A DNA stretch of 60,825 nucleotides. Origin: JAJFVC01 sp039698075 (GTDB lineage: Bacteria; Planctomycetota; Planctomycetia; Pirellulales; Thermoguttaceae). The first letter of the stretch is position 1. Every line of letters begins with the position of its first letter. Below, in pieces: positions 8,547 to 16,816 of this stretch. The notes beneath the pieces were generated by a model. That model saw only the letters and a program-made list of their open reading frames with translations. It was not told the origin of the DNA and ran no database searches. The position numbers and the translations under genes were made by a program. Location: contig JBDKTJ010000082.1 of assembly GCA_039698075.1 (NCBI GenBank), forward strand, positions 1 through 60,825. Direction: 5' to 3'.

Positions 8547-9843
8547 GTTTGTCGTGGTCCATTCCTGTCATCCCTCCTCCTCCGAGCCGGATGCGACTCT
8601 CGGAATCAATCAGGAAATTGGCCGACGTGACAATCCGCTCTCCTTCCTTGAGGCCCTCCAAAATCTGATACTGGTCGCCAAATTGAATCGGACTGATTTT
8701 GACCGCCACGGGCACGAAATGATCGCCCGGCTCGACGCGATAGACGATGTTTCGCTCGCCCGTTTGCAGCACGGCCGAGGTTGGCACTAACAAGCCGTCG
8801 CCCATCGGATGTTGGATCGAAACCTGGGCGAACATTCCCGGCTTGAAGATGCCCTCCTTGTTCGACAATTCGATTCGCACCTGCACCGTTCGTGCAGCTT
8901 CATCCACGGTCGGCTGAATGAACACGACCTTTCCGGTAAACCGTCGATCCGGCAGCGACGGGATTGTCACCGTGGCCGGTCGCCCAAGTTCGACGTGCGG
9001 AATTTCGTATTCGTAAACTTTCGCCTGCACCCACACGGTTGCAAGATCGCCGATGACGTACAACTCTTTCTCCGGCGTGACGTACTGCTTCTCGAAGACA
9101 TTCTTTTCCAAGACGGTCCCGCTGATCGGACTTTTCAGGATCAAATCTTTTTGAGATTGACCCGTGCGCATCAACTGCTCGATCTCCTCTTGCGGCACGT
9201 CCCAGAGTTCCAGTCGCCGCCGGGCGGCCTCCGAAAGCGGCTGTCCATTGCCGCCAAGTGTCCGCTCCGCGCGCAGTGCGTTCAGCAATTCTTGTTGTGT
9301 TGAAAGAAACTGCGGGCTGTAGATCGACAGAAGCTTATCGCCTTTGTGAACGGCTTGTCCGACGAAATTCACGAATAGGTGGTCAACCCAGCCTTCGGTC
9401 TTGATGCCGATGCGGGCCACTCTCGTTTCATCGGGCTGGACAATCCCGAGAGCATTGACGCTCATCTTGAGCGGCCCTCGCTCAACGCGACCGATGCGAA
9501 CGCCGATCCGCTGCTGAAGTTCGCCGGGGATCATCACGGCAGCGTGACCTGGAACGTGCGACGACGTGCCCATCGTTTCGGCAGGCGTAGCGGTCGGGCT
9601 CGCCTTGTTGGATTCCGCCGTTCGCACAGGCGCCAAGTTCATCCCACAGATCGGGCATTGTCCTGGATGATCCTGCCGAACCTGCGGGTGCATGCTGCAA
9701 GTCCAGACGGTCGGACTTGTCGTTGCGGTTTTCGTCGTCTCGCCGCATCCGCTTGTCCAAAACAAAACGCCGAACGCCATGGAGCCGACTGCCATCCAAA
9801 GGGCAAGGTTTGCCGCTGTCCCGCCGGAGCGCGTGCCGATCAT
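8539..9843 (-). CDS. cusB: RND periplasmic adaptor (CusB-like) with N-terminal metal-binding domain
   Basis: A 434-aa membrane-fusion protein that links the inner pump to the outer-membrane channel. The ATG at 9843 follows TTGAGGTGGCCC. A single N-terminal helix ends in a lipobox-like WTSGCGE, which suggests lipid anchoring. Residues ~50-75 (WTCSMHPQVRQDHPGQCPICGM) are the heavy-metal-binding domain found in CusB and copper ATPases, with Cys, Met and His ligands. The remainder is a typical adaptor with hairpin and beta-barrel (YSPQFLSTQQELLNA, TVWVQAKVYEYE). It is the first gene of the cusB-cusA-hemerythrin operon. Confidence 0.9.
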   Translation of the reverse strand: MIGTRSGGTAANLALWMAVGSMAFGVLFWTSGCGETTKTATTSPTVWTCSMHPQVRQDHPGQCPICGMNLAPVRTAESNKASPTATPAETMGTSSHVPGHAAVMIPGELQQRIGVRIGRVERGPLKMSVNALGIVQPDETRVARIGIKTEGWVDHLFVNFVGQAVHKGDKLLSIYSPQFLSTQQELLNALRAERTLGGNGQPLSEAARRRLELWDVPQEEIEQLMRTGQSQKDLILKSPISGTVLEKNVFEKQYVTPEKELYVIGDLATVWVQAKVYEYEIPHVELGRPATVTIPSLPDRRFTGKVVFIQPTVDEAARTVQVRIELSNKEGIFKPGMFAQVSIQHPMGDGLLVPTSAVLQTGERNIVYRVEPGDHFVPVAVKISPIQFGDQYQILEGLKEGERIVTSANFLIDSESRIRLGGGGMTGMDHDKHD

Positions 9844-9904
9844 GGGCCACCTCAAGCAGCTATTGTCTTCATTTGCAGAGCTCGTATTCGCCAGGCTTGC
9901 TGCA

Positions 9905-9910
9905 ATTATA
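9905..9910 (-). promoter_or_regulatory. Possible -10 element for the cus operon
   Basis: TATAAT on the minus strand, about 60 bases before the adaptor start, in the AT-rich divergent gap. No good -35 is spaced 17 bases away, so an activator-dependent promoter is possible. Confidence 0.35.
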
Positions 9911-10195
9911 TGTACCGTTGACAAGTCTTGTGGTTTTTGCCAATGAGGAAAAATCCGCCGGCTCAATCTGCGGCAAGTCGCTCGGCGTCACCAGGAACAC
10001 TCGAACGCCTGCGTTAATATGGGTAAGCACCGGTGAATTCGTTGATTATGACGAGAGTGGGGGATGTTTTGGATATTTGGGTTGTAACAGGTCGATTCAG
10101 TGAGACAGCGCGGCACTCTCGATGGCGAACATGGCAGTTGCGTAAAGAGACGTTCACGTCACGGCATTTTGTGTCTCCAAGGTGGGGGTCGGGGA

Positions 10196-11719
10196 ATGGG
10201 ACACTTCGCGAAACCTGACCAATATGCGATCATCGTTCCGTTTCTTGTCGTTTTGGCCGGATGCACATTGCCGTCCGGCAGACACCATAACAGCGGGACG
10301 GAAAAGAACGAACGGACCTCGGTTGTGGCGGCAGCCGATGCGTCCCAGCCCGTTTGTGTCAGCGCCGTGGAGACGCAATCCATCCCCCTAATGTCCCAGA
10401 CAACGCGGCCGGCATCCTATCAAACGCCCGCCGACGCACCCTCGGTCCCAACCATCAGCGCAGACACAGCCGTCGCGTCTGCACCGGCCCATCGCTCCGA
10501 CGATCCGTGCGACCCCTTTGACGGACAAGCCGAACTCTCGGTGGAACAATTGGTGGCTGAGGTGCAGGCTGGAAATCCGTCGCTCCAAGCAGCCTCGGCA
10601 GCGTGGCGAGCGGCAACCGAGCGTTATCCGCAGGCCGTTTCGCTCGACGATCCGATGTTTGCCACCATGATCGGTCCCCAAGGCGTCGGACGTGACAACG
10701 GCGGCGGTTGGATGGTGCAAGCGTCGCAGAAAATTCCGTGGTCTGGCAAACGGGCCTTGCGCGGCAGCGCGGCCTCGGCCGAAGCCGACGCCATGAAGGG
10801 CGATATCGGCGATGTCCGACTGCGGCTGGGCGAAGCGGCGCGAACGGCCTTCTACGACTATTATCTCGCGCGACGCGAAATGGACGTAAACGATTCGACC
10901 CACCGACTTCTGACGCAGTTTCGAGAGATTGCCTGGAACAAATACCAGGTGAATCAGACAACGCAGCAAGACGTGCTCCAGGCCGATGTCGAGCTGGCCA
11001 CGCTCGAACGCCGTCGAACGGAATTGACGCGAGATGAGCAGATTGCGATTGCCAGAATCAACACGCTGCTGCATCGCGCCGCCGATCACTCTTTGCCGCC
11101 GCCGCCCACAAAACTGGCGATTGCCGGTTCACTTCCGACCGCCGAGTCGCTCCACCAAGCTGCCGAGTCGCGGCCCGACCTGTTCGCCATGCACGCTCGC
11201 ATTCGCACGGAGGAGGCCAACTTGGCGTTGGCCGGCAAGGAATACTATCCCGACGTGAACGTTGTGGCCAAATACGACGGATTCATGCCCGAAGACATGC
11301 GGCCCCAGGTGGGCATGGAACTCAACGTGCCGCTTCAGCGTGAGCGGCGTTCGGCGGCGATGCGCGAGGCATCGGAACGGCTTCTGCAACGACGCGCCGA
11401 ATACCAAGAGCGGTTGGACCAAGTGCGGTTTGAGGTACAGGCGGCTTTCGACCGTGCGGTCCAGAGCCAGCAAGTTATTCGACTCTACGAGGAGAAGATT
11501 CTCCCGGCGACCCAACGGAGCGTCGAGTCCGCCCAATCCAGTTACACGAGCGGGAAGCTCGACTTCCTCCGACTTATCGACGCCGAGCGTCAAGTCTACA
11601 GCCAGCAAGAAATGTACTATCAAGCGATTGCCGACCATCACCGTCGGCTGGCCGAATTGGAGCGGGTTGTGGGCGGCTCGCTGACGGAACAGGTGTTGCC
11701 CGCCCACGATCGGCAATAG
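10196..11719 (+). CDS. Outer-membrane efflux lipoprotein (TolC/CusC family)
   Basis: A 507-aa TolC-family channel. The ATG at 10196 follows a G-rich stretch (AAGGTGGGGGTCGGGGA) and gives a lipoprotein signal ending in LAGC. An Ala/Ser-rich linker is followed by the duplicated coiled-coil barrel: SVEQLVAEVQAGNPSLQAA, and later ESAQSSYTSGKLDFLRLIDA near the C-terminus, which is the standard closing motif. It is transcribed divergently from cusBA and presumably supplies the outer channel of that pump. Confidence 0.88.
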   Translation: MGHFAKPDQYAIIVPFLVVLAGCTLPSGRHHNSGTEKNERTSVVAAADASQPVCVSAVETQSIPLMSQTTRPASYQTPADAPSVPTISADTAVASAPAHRSDDPCDPFDGQAELSVEQLVAEVQAGNPSLQAASAAWRAATERYPQAVSLDDPMFATMIGPQGVGRDNGGGWMVQASQKIPWSGKRALRGSAASAEADAMKGDIGDVRLRLGEAARTAFYDYYLARREMDVNDSTHRLLTQFREIAWNKYQVNQTTQQDVLQADVELATLERRRTELTRDEQIAIARINTLLHRAADHSLPPPPTKLAIAGSLPTAESLHQAAESRPDLFAMHARIRTEEANLALAGKEYYPDVNVVAKYDGFMPEDMRPQVGMELNVPLQRERRSAAMREASERLLQRRAEYQERLDQVRFEVQAAFDRAVQSQQVIRLYEEKILPATQRSVESAQSSYTSGKLDFLRLIDAERQVYSQQEMYYQAIADHHRRLAELERVVGGSLTEQVLPAHDRQ

Positions 11720-11742
11720 TTCTTCGATGCCGTTCCGCCGCG

Positions 11743-14025
11743 TTATGCTTCTGTTCTGGCGCTGCCTTGGCCCACCTTGCGCAGTCGTGGATAGGTGCTC
11801 AAGAGGAAATAAAGCAGAGGGAACGCTCCGACCAAGATGACGATGGTGTCGGGCACGATTCGCCAGAGGCCGAGCGTCTGCACCATTTTCATTTCGTAGA
11901 AGGCCGCACTCCGAGCATACCAGAACCCTTGGTCATAGCTGATCCACACCTGCAACATGCCGATGGGCAGCAGTCCGGTGAGGAACATGAGGAACAAACC
12001 CGCGTTGAGACCCCAGAAGCTGACCATCAGGATGCGATCGTTCCAATACCGATTCTCCACCAGCCCTCGCCATGAAAACAGAATCAGCGCGATGGCCAGC
12101 ATTCCGTAGACGCCGAACAACGCCGTGTGAGCATGGTTGGCGGTCAGGTACGTGGCGTGTTCGTAGTAGTTGACGATCGGCAGATTGATAAGAAAGCCGA
12201 ACATGCCCGCGCCGACGAAGTTCCAAACGCTGCTCGCCGTCAGAAAATACAGCGGCCAGCGATACGGGAACTCCTTTCCTTCGGCCTTGATCGACCGGTA
12301 CTCCATCCATGCACGGACCACCAGCAGAATCATCGGGATCGGCTCCAAGGAACTGAACACGCCGCCGATGGCCAGCCAGAAACTCGGCCCACCGTACCAA
12401 AAGTAGTGATGAGCCGTTCCCGGAATGCCGCTGATGAAGACGAGGATTGCCGTCAGATAGGCCACTCGGATCGCGGACTTGGCAGACACCAGCCCCAGCG
12501 TGACAAGGAAAAGCGAAATCACGGCGACCCCGAAAAACTCGAAGATGCTTTCCACCCAAATGTGAACGACAAACCATCGCCAATAGTCCGCGACGGTCAG
12601 GTGCGTGCCTCGGCTATAGAAAAGCCCGAAGCCAAAGAAGACGACCACGAAGACCGCACTCAGCACGTAGAAGATGGTCAGCGAACGGCGGTCTGTTGTT
12701 TCCGCTGTTTCCCCTGCTTCATGGCGCAGTGCGGGGACCATCGCTCGATACACGACGACGACCCAGAAGATCAGCCCGCCAAACAGGAGAATCTGCCAGA
12801 GACGCCCCAATTCCAGATATTCCCAGCCCTGATGTCCAAGCCAGAACCAGGCTTGGCCCAGGTAGCCCTTGATTCCCAAAACTTCGCCGAACAGGCTTCC
12901 CGCCGTCACGGCCACGACCGCAAAGAAGAGGATATTGACCAAAAGTCGTTGCGCCGGCAGTTCACGGCGGGCCACAAGCGGCGCTAGGTAAACTGCTGTG
13001 CCCACCCAGGATACGGCGATCCAGAGAATCGCCAATTGCAGATGCCAAGTCTTGGCCCAACTGTACGGATACATTTCGCCGACGATTTTCACGTAGAAGC
13101 TGCTTGGGTGAACGGTGTAATGGGCCAGCAGTCCGCCGTTGAAGATTTGGACCACGAACAGCAGTCCCGCGATGAGGAAGAACTTGGCGCTGGCACGTTG
13201 GCTGGGAGTCACCGGAGAGTCCAGCAGCCGGTAAGCCGCCTCCACCGCTTTCGACTCGCCATAGAAGAACCCGTAGCGGTGAACCACATAGACCACGATG
13301 CCTAGCACGGCGAATAGCGACAGAATCGACCCAAGACTCCAGACCAGGGCTTCTGTTGACGCGGTGTTGCCCACCGAGCGATCCGCCGGCCAGTTGTTCG
13401 TGTAGCTGTAGCTTTTTCCAGGGCGATTGGCGCCTGCTGCCCAAGCCGTCCAGAAGAAGAAGTCGGCCGCGTCCTTCCGCTCGTCGGCCGTGGGCACGGT
13501 GTCCTTGAGGAATCCGTAGCGAGAATCCCCCTCGGCAAACTCCCGATCCCAATACTTGCGCATTTGCTCAAGCGAGTATGCCTGCGCCGGGGTGAGTTCC
13601 AACGTCTTGGACTTCTCATCGTAGCGATTGGTGCGAACTTCGTGGATCACCTTGATGTCCGCTGCATCCAACTCTCGTTGCGGCTTTGGGGGCAATTCCT
13701 TGTAGGCTTCCGCGGCCGGCTGTCCTTGGCTGGCATGATATTGCTTCACCAGTGCGCCGACGCAGTGCAGCGTGTGGGCCGAGAAATCCATGCCTCGCAA
13801 CGAGCCGTGCCCCCAAACGCTGCCGTGGTCCATCAGCCCGTAACGCTGGTACACGTCCTGCCCTCGCATGATCGCCGCGTGGTCGGTCAAGAGAGTCCCG
13901 CCGGAAACGACTTTCTCGGGGATGGGCGGAATTTGCTGCTTGGCAAAGTGTCCACCGAAGAGCAAAATGCCCATGCTCACGAAAAAGGTGAAGATGGCGG
14001 CATTTCGAAGCCCTTTGGTTCCCAT
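11743..14025 (-). CDS. norB: Quinol-dependent nitric oxide reductase (qNor)
   Basis: A 760-aa membrane enzyme that reduces two NO to N2O using quinol. The ATG at 14025 follows AAGGAGACGGAC. The long N-terminal extension with GLMDHGSVWGHGSLRG is diagnostic of the single-subunit quinol type. Metal ligands are visible in order: WHLQLAILWIAVSW, VHIWVESIFEFF, GIPGTAHHYFWYG and ANHAHTALFGVYG, the last providing the heme b/b3 histidines. The length matches the family. It stands alone, divergent from a ferredoxin gene. In bacteria without full denitrification, qNor detoxifies NO, which would fit the hemerythrin and metal-stress setting (inference). Confidence 0.93.
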   Translation of the reverse strand: MGTKGLRNAAIFTFFVSMGILLFGGHFAKQQIPPIPEKVVSGGTLLTDHAAIMRGQDVYQRYGLMDHGSVWGHGSLRGMDFSAHTLHCVGALVKQYHASQGQPAAEAYKELPPKPQRELDAADIKVIHEVRTNRYDEKSKTLELTPAQAYSLEQMRKYWDREFAEGDSRYGFLKDTVPTADERKDAADFFFWTAWAAGANRPGKSYSYTNNWPADRSVGNTASTEALVWSLGSILSLFAVLGIVVYVVHRYGFFYGESKAVEAAYRLLDSPVTPSQRASAKFFLIAGLLFVVQIFNGGLLAHYTVHPSSFYVKIVGEMYPYSWAKTWHLQLAILWIAVSWVGTAVYLAPLVARRELPAQRLLVNILFFAVVAVTAGSLFGEVLGIKGYLGQAWFWLGHQGWEYLELGRLWQILLFGGLIFWVVVVYRAMVPALRHEAGETAETTDRRSLTIFYVLSAVFVVVFFGFGLFYSRGTHLTVADYWRWFVVHIWVESIFEFFGVAVISLFLVTLGLVSAKSAIRVAYLTAILVFISGIPGTAHHYFWYGGPSFWLAIGGVFSSLEPIPMILLVVRAWMEYRSIKAEGKEFPYRWPLYFLTASSVWNFVGAGMFGFLINLPIVNYYEHATYLTANHAHTALFGVYGMLAIALILFSWRGLVENRYWNDRILMVSFWGLNAGLFLMFLTGLLPIGMLQVWISYDQGFWYARSAAFYEMKMVQTLGLWRIVPDTIVILVGAFPLLYFLLSTYPRLRKVGQGSARTEA

Positions 14026-14149
14026 GTCCGTCTCCTTCTGCAAAAAGAGGCTTGGCCTGGCAAAAAGGACTCGCCGGCCGGTAACCGGAACCCACGGCGG
14101 GTGAGCGATTGCCGCCAAGTATACAATATCTGTGGAAAGGATCAATCAC

Positions 14150-14344
14150 ATGAAAGCCACTGTAGACAAAGATCTTTGCATGGGGTGCGGCATTTGCGTC
14201 GAAGTGTGCCCCGAGGTATTTGAGATGGGCGACGACGACAAGGCCCAAGCCAAGGTGACTCCGGTTCCACCCGAAGCCAAAAGCAGTTGCCGTGACGCGG
14301 CGGATCAGTGTCCTGTATCGGCCATCAAGATCGAGGACACTTAA
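14150..14344 (+). CDS. Small 4Fe-4S ferredoxin
   Basis: A 64-aa cytoplasmic electron carrier with a single cluster: CMGCGICVEVCPEVF supplies three Cys plus CP, and CRDAADQCPVSAI the fourth. It resembles the Thermotoga/Desulfovibrio single-cluster ferredoxins. The ATG at 14150 follows GAAAGGATCAATCAC. It is divergent from the qNor gene with 124 bases between the starts. No obvious FNR/NnrR-type palindrome was found there. Confidence 0.9.
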   Translation: MKATVDKDLCMGCGICVEVCPEVFEMGDDDKAQAKVTPVPPEAKSSCRDAADQCPVSAIKIEDT

Positions 14345-14389
14345 TCCCAAGATACTCGTATCGCCGTTGTCGAGATCGGGAAATGCTAT

Positions 14390-14932
14390 ATGGTTCGTCG
14401 AGCTGAAAAGACGCAGCCAGTGGTGCTGACCGTCGGGCATTCGACCCGAGGCCTGGACACATTTCTTCATCTCCTGCAAGTCCACGGCGTCACGCGGCTC
14501 GTCGATGTCCGCACCATTCCCAAATCGCGTCATAATCCACAATTCAACAAAGAGACATTGCCGGCCGCGCTCAAAACCGTGGAAATCGCGTACCAACACA
14601 TGCCCGAATTAGGCGGCCTGCGACATTCTTTGCCGAATTCACCCAATCAGGCGTGGCACAACGCTTCCTTCCGAGGATTTGCCGACTACATGCAGACCCC
14701 CGAATTCGACAAAGGCTTGCAGAAGCTCGTTGAGATGGCCCGCAACGATCGAGTTGCCATCCTGTGTGCCGAAGCCGTGCCATGGCGCTGCCATCGTTCG
14801 CTGATCGCCGACGCGCTTGTTGCACGGCATATTCGGGTTGAGCACATTATGAGCGAGACCCTCTTGCAGACACACGTCGTAACACCGTGGGCTTGCATCA
14901 AAGGGAATCGCGTCACTTATCCGACTCCATAG
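14390..14932 (+). CDS. DUF488 domain protein
   Basis: A 180-aa protein of the DUF488 family. Landmarks are TVGHSTRGLDTFLHLL at the N-terminus, VDVRTIPKSRHNPQFN, the middle PELGGLR, and CAEAVPWRCHRSLIADAL near the C-terminus with conserved Cys and His. The biochemical role of DUF488 is not settled. It follows the ferredoxin by 45 bases in the same direction and may be co-transcribed. The ribosome binding site is weak (GAGATCGGGAA). Confidence 0.85.
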   Translation: MVRRAEKTQPVVLTVGHSTRGLDTFLHLLQVHGVTRLVDVRTIPKSRHNPQFNKETLPAALKTVEIAYQHMPELGGLRHSLPNSPNQAWHNASFRGFADYMQTPEFDKGLQKLVEMARNDRVAILCAEAVPWRCHRSLIADALVARHIRVEHIMSETLLQTHVVTPWACIKGNRVTYPTP

Positions 14933-14994
14933 GCTGGTGCGGCCCCCTTCTTTATCCTTCCACAGGCAACCGTACTCAAAGCCCGCCGAACACA

Positions 14995-15310
14995 TCAACG
15001 CATGCGTCTGGAGAACAAAAACCATATCCCTTTTCCAACGAGCGATCGCGTTGATGCCGGTGACTGTTTCGCCGACGCGAACCGAAATCGGATGGCGGAA
15101 CATCGGACCGGCAATCGCTACGGTGTGAAACTCGCCGTTTTCGGCGTATGGATCACATCCGTGGGCAGTTCCGCCAACAGCGTCCGAGACCACTCGCGTC
15201 CGACGAAATCGCCCAGCAGCTTTTTCGGGTCCACGCAGTGGATGCTGGGTCGCAGTCCGGCATCGAGCATTTCCAAAGCCAACGGTCGCGTTGAAAGAAA
15301 CCATCACCAA
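14995..15310 (-). pseudogene. Frameshifted remnant of a Dph6-like (DUF71) ATP pyrophosphatase
   Basis: Two frames on the minus strand join to give the C-terminal part of the DUF71/diphthine-ammonia ligase family. The first reads STRPLALEMLDAGLRPSIHC and then VDPKKLLGDFVGREWSRTLL. After a one-base shift near 15,150 the second reads DPYAENGEFHTVAIAGPMF. The [CG]ENGEFHT motif and the preceding FVGRE are family signatures. The N-terminal ATP-binding half is absent. The remnant starts right behind an arsR stop codon, so it may have been the next gene of that operon. Confidence 0.6.
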
Positions 15311-15352
15311 GACTCAAGGCAATGGAATCCGGCTGCTGATTGGCGGCCTGCA

Positions 15353-15727
15353 TCACGACTTCGGACAGCAGCCGCCAGACTTCCTGATCTTGGTGGCGCG
15401 GACGATGTCAGCTTGGAGTTCCGGCACTTGCCCGAAACACTTCGCAAGGCACTCTAATAGCTTCCGATGAAAAGGTGTCTTGGCTTGGGTAAGAGAGTAG
15501 TGGCTCCACAGGCCCGACTTGCGGACAAAAACCAGATTGGCCTTTCGTAAATAGGCCAAGTGTCGAGAAATGCGAGGCTGTGGAGCCTGTATAATCTCCA
15601 CGATGTCTCCGACGCAAAGCTCCCCACCTTGTAGGACATGGAGAATCCGCAGTCGTGTTCGGTCGGAAAACGCCCGAAACATCAAGTCAACGTCGCCGAG
15701 CACTTCGGTCTGTGCAGTTTTGGCCAT
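15353..15727 (-). CDS. ArsR-family metal-responsive repressor
   Basis: A 124-aa winged-helix repressor: RAFSDRTRLRILHVLQGGEL, then the recognition helix QAPQPRISRHLAYLRKANLV and wing RKSGLWSHYSL. The usual ArsR As(III) motif CVC in the first helix reads CVG here, while the C-terminus ends in GGCCPKS. Metal specificity may therefore depend on the C-terminal cysteines. The gene lies at the downstream end of the ABC transporter cluster and is separated from it by a decayed second arsR copy. Confidence 0.85.
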   Translation of the reverse strand: MAKTAQTEVLGDVDLMFRAFSDRTRLRILHVLQGGELCVGDIVEIIQAPQPRISRHLAYLRKANLVFVRKSGLWSHYSLTQAKTPFHRKLLECLAKCFGQVPELQADIVRATKIRKSGGCCPKS

Positions 15728-15810
15728 ATCGGAATCTGGAGAACGGGTACTCGCGTATCACACACGGGCGACGCCACTGAATGCCATCGCATGGTACCAC
15801 TTACTAGCAG

Positions 15811-15834
15811 GGGGCGTCAAGTGTCTGACGCCCC
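15811..15834. terminator. Hairpin between arsR and the ABC cluster
   Basis: GGGGCGTCA-AGTGTC-TGACGCCCC, a perfect 9-bp stem with a 6-base loop. It is not followed by a T run in the direction of transcription, so it may be a factor-dependent terminator or a processing site. Confidence 0.4.
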
Positions 15835-15865
15835 ACAATAGGCAACTGCTCAGCCAATTGTCCTA

Positions 15866-16078
15866 TCAAATATCCTCACCTCTTGGAGCAGCAGTTTCCA
15901 CCGGGCAACAGCCGGATTGCGCCGATTTGAGCAAGATGAACCGATGCTTGTTGGCCTTGGCGACGCAGAATTCCTTTCCAAGCAACAGCCATACCATTCG
16001 CAATCGAGTGCGGTCGGAGAACGCCCGAAACATCAAATCAACCTCGGCCGCCTGGCTGGTCTGCTGAATAGAATTTTG
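15866..16078 (-). pseudogene. Internally deleted arsR copy
   Basis: Directly after the stop of the ABC ATPase gene, and in the same frame, the minus strand reads QQTSQAAEVDLMFRAFSDRT and then RLRMVWLLLGKEFCVA. This matches the N-terminus of the intact arsR 300 bases downstream. It then jumps to ANKHRFILLKSAQSGCCPVE, a C-terminal Cys tail, and stops. The recognition helix and wing are missing, so about 60 codons appear to be deleted. There is no good start codon; the first ATG is at 16033. The remaining 55-codon frame could still be translated but would not bind DNA as an ArsR. Confidence 0.6.
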
Positions 16079-16813
16079 TCAAGCTGCATCGCAGGCTTCC
16101 TCATCCCCGTCGTCTTCTGCCGGCTTCTCGGACAATCCGACGACATTCTCCGCTGAGACAATGGTTCCACGAGTCAGTTTCAACAGCCTCTTGGCTCGCT
16201 TAGCGGCGCGGGGGTCATGCGTTACCATTACGATGGTGCGACCTTCCGCATTGAACTCCTCTAGGAAGCCGATAATCTGCTGGCTTGTCTCGGGATCGAG
16301 GTTGCCGGTCGGTTCGTCGGCGAGAATCACGGTTGGATCGTTGGCTAACATCCGGGCCAAGGCAACCCGCTGCTGTTGGCCAACGCTCAACTCACACGGC
16401 TTGTGGTGAAGCCGATCGCCCAAGCCGACTCGCTCTAAGAGAGCGACCGCCCGTTCTTCTTGGGTCTTTTCGTCCACCTTGGCGAGAAACAAGGGAATCT
16501 GAACGTTTTCCAACGCCGAAAGGTACGTAACCAGATTGAACGTCTGGAACACGAAACCAACTTTCTCTCGTCGCAGCCTTGCGCGATCGCTGGGGTGCAT
16601 ATCGTAGACCGATTGATCCTCCATTAAAACCCGGCCTTGGGAGGGCGAGAGCATCCCGCCCAGCATCAGCAGCAGCGTGCTCTTGCCACTGCCGCTTGGG
16701 CCTACGAGCGAGACGAAATCGCCTCGTGGGATTTCGATCGTGGCGTTATCGAGAGCCGTGACCAACTGGCCACGGTGTTTATAGACTTTGCTGACTTTCT
16801 CCATTTTCAACAT
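16079..16813 (-). CDS. ABC transporter ATPase (MacB/LolD-like)
   Basis: A 244-aa ATPase with Walker A GPSGSGKST, signature LSVGQQQRVALARML, Walker B VILADEPTGNLDP and switch VTHDPRAAKRA. The TGNLD signature places it with the MacB/LolD/FtsE group. It partners the FtsX-like permease directly upstream (3 bases between genes, start preceded by AGGAGGTCTGATCC). Such pairs drive extracytoplasmic work or export rather than import. The substrate cannot be told from the sequence. Confidence 0.9.
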   Translation of the reverse strand: MLKMEKVSKVYKHRGQLVTALDNATIEIPRGDFVSLVGPSGSGKSTLLLMLGGMLSPSQGRVLMEDQSVYDMHPSDRARLRREKVGFVFQTFNLVTYLSALENVQIPLFLAKVDEKTQEERAVALLERVGLGDRLHHKPCELSVGQQQRVALARMLANDPTVILADEPTGNLDPETSQQIIGFLEEFNAEGRTIVMVTHDPRAAKRAKRLLKLTRGTIVSAENVVGLSEKPAEDDGDEEACDAA

Positions 16814-16816
16814 GGA

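Noticed and set aside
15153..15356. MMQAANQQPDSIALSLG as a kdpE-like receiver fragment
   Set aside because: The resemblance to MQAASQQPDLMILDLG of KdpE covers about 15 residues and does not continue; the region fits the DUF71 remnant better in another frame.
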